A DNA stretch of 64,000 bases. It comes from CAILZL01 sp050181835 (GTDB lineage Bacteria > Pseudomonadota > Gammaproteobacteria > Steroidobacterales > Steroidobacteraceae). Positions 59,807 to 64,000 of the stretch are shown piece after piece; the stretch's first letter is position 1; the number at the start of each line of letters is the position of its first letter. The translations under genes were made by a program, and so were the position numbers. The stretch is from positions 1 to 64,000 of the forward strand of contig JBFXCU010000013.1 in assembly GCA_050181835.1 (NCBI GenBank), written 5' to 3'. The notes under the pieces are model-generated. The model was not told the DNA's origin. It made no database searches and was given only the letters and a program-made list of their open reading frames with translations.

Positions 59807-60625
59807 TTACAGTGGTGGTTCGGCACCAGCGTTGTTGTCCTCCATTGGGTAGGTCACCAAGCCACTGGATTGATTGTCTGGTTGTGTATTGGTCGCAGGG
59901 GCGGGTACCGCTGCTGGCGCAGGGGTTGAACTCGGTGTTGGTGCTACATTGCCACCCAAGGCAGCAATAAACGCGTTGGCCGACTCATGGCTGTGTGCAG
60001 CACCGGCGGCGGTGATTTCACTCGCCAAGATTCCGGGTTTGCCATAAAAATTGGCATTGCTGGTGTTATCGATGGTTAGCGCCGAGCCATCCAATGCAAT
60101 TCCAATGAATAACCCCTTAGTACGCGAATAAGAATAGACCTGTGCATTCAAGCTAAGATCGGTGGCGGCGGCGGTTTGTCGCCCTACCGGGCCGGCTGCA
60201 ACAGAGGCATCCGCACCTAGGGTCACTTTGCCGCCCACTAATCCTTCAACGCTGGCTTTGGAAGTGAATACCAGCATCAGATCGGTGGATTGCACACCCC
60301 ATTGCAAACCCAGACTACCGCCGGTGATATTGATGAACACTGGGTTGCTCCAGCTGCCGTCGGCCTGACGTATCACCATGACCCCCGACCCTCGGCGTCC
60401 ACCGGCGATCAAACTGGCCTTGATGACATTTGGCAATACCGCTACGGCATAGGCGCGCTCCAGCAGCCAGTTGGGGGCGTTCTGATCCGGCGCCGTGCGC
60501 AACTCACTCAATACTTGCGTTGCATTGAGTAGTGTCGCATCTTGACGCGGAGCGGCGTTGCTGGAGGTGATTCCTAATGTTAGAACCGCCAGAGCGGTCA
60601 GCAAACTTGATCGGAAGAAGTGCAT
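59807..60625 (-). CDS. Secreted SYLF (Ysc84-type) lipid-binding domain protein
   Basis: The 272-residue precursor has a signal peptide (HFFRSSLLTALAVLTLGITS, then SNAA), a SYLF domain (about 30-215) with AVAVLPNVIKASLIAGGRRG, GVMVIRQADGSWSNPVFINI and LQWGVQSTDLMLVFTS, and a Pro/Ala/Thr-rich C-terminal tail. SYLF domains bind phosphoinositides in eukaryotes; the bacterial role is unclear. ATG 60625 is chosen for the signal peptide; the frame continues to 60799 without support. It converges with msrA (15 bases) and follows the TPR kinase on the same strand. Confidence 0.86.
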   Translation of the reverse strand: MHFFRSSLLTALAVLTLGITSSNAAPRQDATLLNATQVLSELRTAPDQNAPNWLLERAYAVAVLPNVIKASLIAGGRRGSGVMVIRQADGSWSNPVFINITGGSLGLQWGVQSTDLMLVFTSKASVEGLVGGKVTLGADASVAAGPVGRQTAAATDLSLNAQVYSYSRTKGLFIGIALDGSALTIDNTSNANFYGKPGILASEITAAGAAHSHESANAFIAALGGNVAPTPSSTPAPAAVPAPATNTQPDNQSSGLVTYPMEDNNAGAEPPL

Positions 60626-60734
60626 GGCAGTGCCTGTGGTTTTAATGGTGAATATAGTGAATAAGGTGAACTGTAACAGACGCAGGTTCGTCCCTCTAAG
60701 TTCCGCACCGGCGGGGTGTGCCGAGGCTTCGGTG

Positions 60735-63461
60735 CTAATTAAGCAACTCCGCTGCTTGCAGACGGGCCTTTGCATCGGCAATGATCTCGGCTGAAGCACC
60801 GCTGTCCTTGGCCTGCAGAGTTTGATATGAGCTTTGCAGCAAGGTTCTGCCTTCTTTTGGCTTTTGCAGTTGCAGCAACGCTGCGCCTAGCAGGTTTTCT
60901 GACCGGGCGATGCGCCAGACCGGTGCCTTGTTCTGTTGCCAACGTTCAATGTTTTCACGCAACAACGGTTCTGCTTGCTGGCTGCGGTTAGTGGCAACCA
61001 ACACAGTGGCCAACAGATACTCGGCCGAAGCCATGTATTGATGGTCAGTGGAATTCGTGCTCTTGAGAATCGTAATGGCGGTGCGAGCTAGGTGTTCAGC
61101 CTCAGTATATTTTTGACGCTTGATTAGCAGATCAGCTAGAGCGGAGTAGTAGTACACCGTGCCAATGTTATCGCTACCTAAGCCATTTGCAGTGATGCGT
61201 AGTGCGTTGCGAGAACTTTGCTCGGCTTCGTCCAATTTTCCCTGTGCGTATTGAATAAGGGAAAGCGAGTCAAGTGTGCCCCCAAGAGTCAAGTTGTTCT
61301 CGCCATACAAAACTTTTTGGGTGGCAAGTGCTTGATTGACCAGTATGGCCGCTTCATCAAATTTACCTTGGCGGAACAGTAGATCGCCTAGTATCGTGTC
61401 CGCAATTGCGCGGTCTGGATGGGTTTGTGGCAAAGTGGCATGAGCAATAACCACGGCTTCGCGTGCGGCAGTCACCGCTGCGCCTAGATTGTTCTGCCAC
61501 AATAGACTCTGCGCACGTGTGATCAGTAGTGGAACATTTTCGGGGTGATTATTGCCGTAGATTTGCCGTGCCAGAATCAACGCGGCATCTATCGATTTTT
61601 GTGCCTTTGCAGGCTCGCTACGATAAATTTCCAACGAGCCTATATCCGCCAAGATTTGGATGTAGCTAGGGGTGTTTGTCTTCTTGTCTGCTTCTAGTAA
61701 ATTTCTGGCTTCATAAAGCGCCATTTCGGCCTCAGTGTACTTGCCACTTTCCCGCAGTGCAAAGCCGAGGTAATCCAAGGTTCTCGGCAAGGTGCCTCGG
61801 GATTTGTCGGGTAGCTTGCGTTGTATTTGTAATGAATCTTCGAGAGCTTTTATGGCTAGTTCGGGATGGTTTTGCCGCTGGTAGGCGCGGCCAATCGCTT
61901 CCAGCAGCCGTGCTTTGACTTCCGGTTGTTGGCGCAGATCTTCATCATTGCTGATGCGCTCACCTGCTTTATCCAGCAACTGTTTAGCCGTCACTTCTTT
62001 GCCTTGACTGGTGAACGGATCAGAGGTGTCGAATACTTCCAGCATGAAATTCGAGACGCTCTCAGCACGTGCGGTTTGTTGCGTGGCAAGGTCGCGCTGC
62101 TCGCTGATAACCTTGTTTTGTATGGAAACGAAAAAGGCAAAACCAATCAGTGACACAATGGCGGCGGTGCTGGAAAGCACGCCGATGACATGGCGACGTA
62201 CAAAGCGTTTGCTGTAGTACAGCCAATTGCCCTGCCGCGCTTCAACCGGTTGTTGTTGCAGGTGTCGTTCAATGTCGTCGACAAATTGTTCTACTGAGCC
62301 ATAACGATGTCCGGGCTCTTTGCGGAGTGCGCGCAGAACGATGGCATCCAGATCACCCAGCAGCGCCTGCCGCAAACGTTTGGGGTTGCTGTTGCGTGCT
62401 CGCGCGATAGTTTGTATATCCGGTGGCGCTGTTTCAGTCTGCGGCGAGCGTGACTGTTCCAGTAATTGCCCTACCATTTGACTGGGACGTGGCGCATCCA
62501 CTACGCAAATAACGCGCTCCAGCTCCAGCTGGCTGAGAGCGTGAACCTTGTACGGACGCACATTGGTGAGTAACTCGTACAGCACGATGCCCAGCGCATA
62601 CACATCACTGGCGGTGGTGACGTTCTGGCCGAGAATCTGTTCCGGACTGGCATATTCCGGGGTCAGAACTCGGTCATTGATACGCGTCACAGCCTGTTCG
62701 GCCACTGCGGCGGCGGCCTTGGCGCTCACATCCATCAGCTTGGCGATACCGAAATCGAGCAGCTTGGGCGTGCCATCGGGGGTGACCAAGATGTTTCCCG
62801 GCTTCAGGTCACGATGCACGATCAGGTTCTGATGGGCGTACTGCACCGCCGCGCAGACCTTGACGAACAGCGCCAAACGTTGTTTCAGGTTGAGTCTCTG
62901 TGTGTCGCAGTAGCGGTCAATGGTTTCGCCGTGCACATATTCCATGACCAAGTAGGGTTGGCCTGTGCGGGCTTCGCCAGCATCCAGTAGACGCGCGATG
63001 TTGGGATGATTCAGGCTGGCCAGAATCTGCCGCTCTGCGGCAAAGCGTTTGATCACTTCATCGTGAATCAGCGAGTTTTCTACCACCTTGATGGCGACCT
63101 GCGCGGAGTAACGTCGGTCGGCCCGTTCACCGAGGTATACCGTACCCGCGCCGCCATGACCCAGTACGGAGGTGAGTCGATAGGCGCCGATGACCGTGCC
63201 GACTAACTCGTGACGTCGGTCATGCGTGGTTCGCGAAATGGCATGGCTGACGGATTGGGTTAGCAAGCTGGCTTTGATGCCGCTTTGAATATCGGATGGT
63301 GGGCCAGCGTCGGCAGCCAGCAGTTCGTTCAGCTCTTTACGCAGCGCGGCATCACCTTTGCATTCCACGTCGAGAAAATCAGACCGTGCAGCCAGCGTCA
63401 TGTCCGCTGCCTGATTGAATAATTCCTGAATGCGTGCCCAGCGTGGGTTAACGGCTTTCAT
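60735..63461 (-). CDS. Membrane-anchored Ser/Thr kinase with C-terminal TPR repeats
   Basis: The 908-residue protein has a short N-terminal region (about 1-85, with the WARIQELFNQAADM motif common in this class), a kinase domain (about 90-390: LGHGGAGTVYLGER, HRDLKPGNIL with Asp218, DFGIAKLM, TPEYASPEQI), one membrane helix (VIGVLSSTAAIVSLIGFAFF, about 418-438) and about eight TPR units to the C-terminus. The topology puts the kinase inside and the TPRs outside the inner membrane. The next gene is its ECF sigma factor, 16 bases upstream. Such kinase/sigma pairs are common in Gamma- and Deltaproteobacteria-type genomes; their signals are mostly unknown. Confidence 0.92.
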   Translation of the reverse strand: MKAVNPRWARIQELFNQAADMTLAARSDFLDVECKGDAALRKELNELLAADAGPPSDIQSGIKASLLTQSVSHAISRTTHDRRHELVGTVIGAYRLTSVLGHGGAGTVYLGERADRRYSAQVAIKVVENSLIHDEVIKRFAAERQILASLNHPNIARLLDAGEARTGQPYLVMEYVHGETIDRYCDTQRLNLKQRLALFVKVCAAVQYAHQNLIVHRDLKPGNILVTPDGTPKLLDFGIAKLMDVSAKAAAAVAEQAVTRINDRVLTPEYASPEQILGQNVTTASDVYALGIVLYELLTNVRPYKVHALSQLELERVICVVDAPRPSQMVGQLLEQSRSPQTETAPPDIQTIARARNSNPKRLRQALLGDLDAIVLRALRKEPGHRYGSVEQFVDDIERHLQQQPVEARQGNWLYYSKRFVRRHVIGVLSSTAAIVSLIGFAFFVSIQNKVISEQRDLATQQTARAESVSNFMLEVFDTSDPFTSQGKEVTAKQLLDKAGERISNDEDLRQQPEVKARLLEAIGRAYQRQNHPELAIKALEDSLQIQRKLPDKSRGTLPRTLDYLGFALRESGKYTEAEMALYEARNLLEADKKTNTPSYIQILADIGSLEIYRSEPAKAQKSIDAALILARQIYGNNHPENVPLLITRAQSLLWQNNLGAAVTAAREAVVIAHATLPQTHPDRAIADTILGDLLFRQGKFDEAAILVNQALATQKVLYGENNLTLGGTLDSLSLIQYAQGKLDEAEQSSRNALRITANGLGSDNIGTVYYYSALADLLIKRQKYTEAEHLARTAITILKSTNSTDHQYMASAEYLLATVLVATNRSQQAEPLLRENIERWQQNKAPVWRIARSENLLGAALLQLQKPKEGRTLLQSSYQTLQAKDSGASAEIIADAKARLQAAELLN

Positions 63462-63477
63462 GGGTAAGCAGGTACGC

Positions 63478-64000
63478 TCAGGCAGGTTGCTGGTCGCTGT
63501 TGCACGGGCTCAGCTCCTTCAACATCCAAGCTTTGGCGAGTCGTAGTTGACGGTTCACGGTGGCCTCGGAAATCTCCAGTGCTTGCGCCAGTTCAGGGCA
63601 GGTGAGCCCGCCGAAGTAGTGCAATTCGAGCGTTGATGCCAGGCGTGCATCGACCTTTGCCAGTTGTTCCAGGGCGGCATCAATATCCTGAACGTCGTAA
63701 GGCTCGTTAATCGTACTGCTGCCAATATCGCTTACTTCCAGGCTGTGAATCTGTGCGTCACCGCCCCGTTTGGAGCGCTGCTTGCTCTTGGCGTGATCAA
63801 CCAGAATGCGGCGCATCAAGTTGGCTGCAATGGCATAGAAATGCCCGCGATCCTGCCAGGCCACATCCATATCCACCATCCTGACAAAAGCTTCGTGTAC
63901 CACGGCGGTGGCCTGCAAGGTGTGGCTATGCCGTTCGCGATGCATGTGGCCCCGGGCCAGCCGCCGCAGCTCCTCGTAAACCAATGGTGTCAGCTGTTGC
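63478..64000 (-). CDS. ECF-type sigma factor, 5' end cut by the window edge
   Basis: The visible part (about 173 residues) begins QQLTPLVYEELRRLARGHMH, which is region 2 of the kinase-linked ECF group (Sig-70_X6-like); LQATAVVHEAFVRMVDMDVA and RRILVDHAKSKQRSKRGGDA follow. Region 4 is LHYFGGLTCPELAQALEISE then ATVNRQLRLAKAWMLKEL. The frame stays open to base 64000, so roughly 20 N-terminal residues lie outside. It is directly upstream of the TPR kinase gene and likely shares its transcript. Confidence 0.88.
   Translation of the reverse strand, partial: QQLTPLVYEELRRLARGHMHRERHSHTLQATAVVHEAFVRMVDMDVAWQDRGHFYAIAANLMRRILVDHAKSKQRSKRGGDAQIHSLEVSDIGSSTINEPYDVQDIDAALEQLAKVDARLASTLELHYFGGLTCPELAQALEISEATVNRQLRLAKAWMLKELSPCNSDQQPA

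Noticed and set aside
1..64000. tRNA, rRNA, CRISPR array, prophage or origin
   Set aside because: No cloverleaf-like T-loop pattern in gaps, no regularly spaced repeats, no phage structural genes and no DnaA-box clusters were found by reading. A covariance search would be needed to exclude small RNAs.

Overview
The window is a bacterial chromosome segment from a Pseudomonadota member, on the Beta/Gammaproteobacteria side. Evidence is the long collinear core block map-rpsB-tsf-pyrH-frr-uppS-cdsA-dxr-rseP-bamA-skp-lpxD-fabZ-lpxA-lpxB-rnhB, the nrdR-ribD-ribE-ribB-ribH-nusB-thiL-pgpA block, outer-membrane and lipid A genes, and TonB, FecIR and type IV pilus motor genes. Some protein details, such as the GlyA substrate region, look gammaproteobacterial, but I cannot fix the family from sequence alone.

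Layout. 1-125: 3' end of an IS3-like transposase and a possible element end. 198-5992 (minus): map-glnD-dapC-dapD, covering N-terminal processing, nitrogen signalling and lysine/diaminopimelate synthesis. 6061-21110 (plus): translation factors, then isoprenoid, phospholipid, outer-membrane assembly and lipid A synthesis, ending in rnhB. 21181-30975: a mixed region with a GST, an HtrA-like protein that lacks all three catalytic residues, a YidB protein, a beta-solenoid/RDD membrane protein, msrPQ (periplasmic methionine sulfoxide repair), acnA, a decayed IS3 remnant and an FMN reductase. 31162-33611: gnd-zwf, the oxidative pentose phosphate enzymes.

34168-42261 is an accessory cassette: a TonB-dependent receptor with an STN signalling domain, a DUF6152-type secreted protein, an uncharacterised secreted protein, a PQQ/heme c alcohol dehydrogenase and, convergently, a FecR-type anti-sigma regulator with its ECF sigma factor. 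A short related sequence lies at both edges (34015 and 42293). It looks like a self-regulated uptake and periplasmic oxidation unit of unknown substrate. The receptor carries a second internal signal peptide with its own ribosome binding site, as if an STN protein had been fused to a complete receptor.

42391-47138 (minus): two PilT-type retraction ATPases downstream of a HEAT-repeat protein with a C-terminal Ser/Thr kinase. A perfect-core CRP/Vfr-type site (TGTGA-N6-TCACA) lies before pilT. 47374-57428 (plus): apbC/mrp, dcd, an FAH-family hydrolase, glyA and the nrdR-riboflavin-nusB-thiL-pgpA series, with a RibB whose cyclohydrolase II-like half has lost the zinc cysteines. 57449-64000: a second Ser/Thr kinase with a cyclic-nucleotide-binding domain, a small unknown protein, msrA, a SYLF lipid-binding protein, and a third kinase (TPR-containing, membrane-anchored) with an ECF sigma factor cut by the window end.

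The window therefore holds three eukaryotic-type kinases of different architecture. No tRNA, rRNA, CRISPR array or prophage was seen.
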